From contig CANBNG010000001.1 of assembly GCA_947370975.1 (NCBI GenBank), positions 1 through 64,000 of the forward strand: a stretch of DNA of 64,000 nucleotides, written 5' to 3'. Below, piece by piece: positions 63,077 to 64,000 of this stretch. Origin of the DNA: Beijerinckiaceae bacterium. Its GTDB lineage: Bacteria > Pseudomonadota > Alphaproteobacteria > Rhizobiales > Beijerinckiaceae. The notes below the pieces were generated by a model. That model saw only the letters and a program-made list of their open reading frames with translations. It ran no database searches and was not told the DNA's origin. The position numbers and the translations under genes are program-made. The first letter of the stretch is position 1. The number at the start of each line of letters is the position of its first letter.

Positions 63077-64000
63077 TGACAACGCCCCTGCCCCGTTCCT
63101 TCGCACAAGCGCTTGGAGGCTTTGCCTCCGGCGCCGACACGCCGCGGGATTTTCTCGAGCGTTGCATCGAAGAGATCGAGGCGCGCGACCCTGAGGTGAA
63201 GGCCTTCACGGCCATTAGCCTCGAGGCTGCGCGTGCAGCCGCCGATGCGAGCACCGTGCGCTGGCACGAGGGCAACCCGCTCTCGGCCATCGATGGCATG
63301 CCTGTGGGCATCAAGGATGTGATCGAAACATCCGACATGCCGACGCAAATGGGTTCGGAGCTCTTCGAGGGATGGTCGCCGGGCTATGATTCAGCCTCCG
63401 TCCACGCCTTGCGCGAGGCCGGCGCGATTATCGTTGGCAAGACTGTCACGACGGAATTTGCCGCAACCCGTCCGGGCCCCACCTGCAATCCGCACGATCT
63501 CACCCGCACGCCGGGAGGATCGAGCAGCGGCTCTGCGGCAGCTGTTGGCAGCGGCATGCTCTCTGGCGCGCTTGGCACGCAGGTGGTGGGTTCCATCATT
63601 CGCCCGTCGAGCTATTGCGGCGCTTATGGCTACAAGCCTTCGCTTGGCGGCATCAATCGCGGCGGCAGCCATGATTACATGAGCCAGAGTTGCCAGGGCG
63701 TACTGGCGGCAACGCTTGAGGACACTTGGCAGATCGCCATTGAAATCGTGCAGCGCGCCGGTGGCGACCCCGGACAGACCGGGCTGATCGGCCCGGCCGT
63801 ACTGCCGGACGCAAAAATGCCTGAAACGCTTGCGTTTCTCGAAACACCCGGCTGGGAAGCGGCAACTTCCCATGCGCGCGAAGCGATGGAGCGTGCGCTT
63901 GCAAGCCTGCGCAAGGCCGGCATCAAGATCCTCACCCGCAAGGACAGCGCGGCTGTCGCTGAAGTCGAGGAAATTCTTGGCGAGACACTGCCGCTGACGC
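63076..64000 (+). CDS. Amidase signature family enzyme (partial, cut by window end)
   Basis: The first 308 residues are present; the 3' end lies beyond the window. The Ser-Ser-Lys triad is visible: Lys80 in GMPVGIKDVIE, a Ser in the signature GGSSSGSAAAVGSGM (about residues 148-161), and the nucleophile Ser173 in GSIIRPSS. These enzymes hydrolyse amides to acid plus ammonia. The ATG overlaps the stop of the monooxygenase, so the operon order is DUF2848, regulator, hydroxylase, amidase. Substrate unknown; a ring-bearing amide is consistent with the hydroxylase. Confidence 0.87.
   Translation, partial: MTTPLPRSFAQALGGFASGADTPRDFLERCIEEIEARDPEVKAFTAISLEAARAAADASTVRWHEGNPLSAIDGMPVGIKDVIETSDMPTQMGSELFEGWSPGYDSASVHALREAGAIIVGKTVTTEFAATRPGPTCNPHDLTRTPGGSSSGSAAAVGSGMLSGALGTQVVGSIIRPSSYCGAYGYKPSLGGINRGGSHDYMSQSCQGVLAATLEDTWQIAIEIVQRAGGDPGQTGLIGPAVLPDAKMPETLAFLETPGWEAATSHAREAMERALASLRKAGIKILTRKDSAAVAEVEEILGETLPLT

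Noticed and set aside
62093..63106. 337-codon minus-strand frame opposite the FAD monooxygenase
   Set aside because: Shadow frame; FAD-binding motifs fix the coding strand.

Overview
The window looks like chromosomal DNA of a soil- or plant-associated alphaproteobacterium of the order Hyphomicrobiales (Rhizobiales). Evidence: most genes are GC-rich; there is a MatB-type malonyl-CoA synthetase like that of Rhodopseudomonas, a rhizobial type exopolysaccharide (EPS) cluster with ExoY, ExoP, ExoF, ExoA and ExoM relatives, a PHA synthase, and many TRAP, TctC and SsuA-type binding proteins. The family cannot be fixed from sequence reading alone. I saw no rRNA, tRNA or CRISPR array.

Layout. 0-3.5 kb is an accessory edge: the end of an IS3-family element cuts off a WYL-type regulator, followed by two overlapping AT-rich genes of unknown function and two small secreted proteins (a Cys-containing one and an allene-oxide-cyclase-like barrel). 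3.5-9.3 kb holds a classical autotransporter with tandem terminators and a divergent LysR/DHA2-efflux pair. 9.5-11.3 kb is a PHA synthase whose frame is broken by one base. 11.5-15.4 kb is a small glycosylation group (GT-C transferase, DPM1-GtrA fusion, GT10 fucosyltransferase). 15.4-19.3 kb has a truncated haemoglobin, an orphan binding protein, a glycine-zipper lipoprotein, an MFS carrier and a spermidine-synthase-like protein.

19.5-28.3 kb is a catabolic island: paired double-cupin proteins, an MFS carrier, a Rieske oxygenase alpha subunit, a class III CoA-transferase, a TctC binding protein and a degenerate thiolase with its OB-fold/zinc-ribbon partner. The last two resemble Ltp2/ChsH2-type retro-aldolases. 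Together they suggest hydroxylation, ring cleavage, CoA activation and chain shortening of an aromatic or alicyclic acid. 30.7-38.8 kb is one long leftward operon: TRAP transporter (DctP, DctQ, DctM), MatB, an N-terminally extended CoA-transferase, an SsuA-like binding protein and a luciferase-like monooxygenase. Malonate (or a close dicarboxylate) uptake and activation is the best reading of its first half.

39-58.5 kb is an EPS locus: a Tat-exported Hint-domain protein, about ten glycosyltransferases (including GT11, GT32 and GT61 types), an ExoY-like initiating transferase, a Wzx flippase, a Wzy/ExoQ-like polymerase, a GH16 glucanase, an ExoP-like copolymerase/kinase and an ExoF-like export protein. 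Parts of 43.5-50 kb are visibly poorer in GC than the rest, as if acquired. 58.6-60.3 kb has an LpxL-type acyltransferase and exonuclease III. 60.4-64 kb is a second catabolic operon (DUF2848, GntR/FCD regulator, FAD monooxygenase, amidase cut by the window end) with a clear palindromic operator over its promoter.

Most interesting leads: the operator-controlled DUF2848 operon, the degenerate thiolase/DUF35 pair beside asymmetric double cupins, the malonate-type TRAP operon in which a CoA-transferase replaces a decarboxylase, the PHA synthase frameshift, and the Tat-Hint protein at the edge of the EPS locus.
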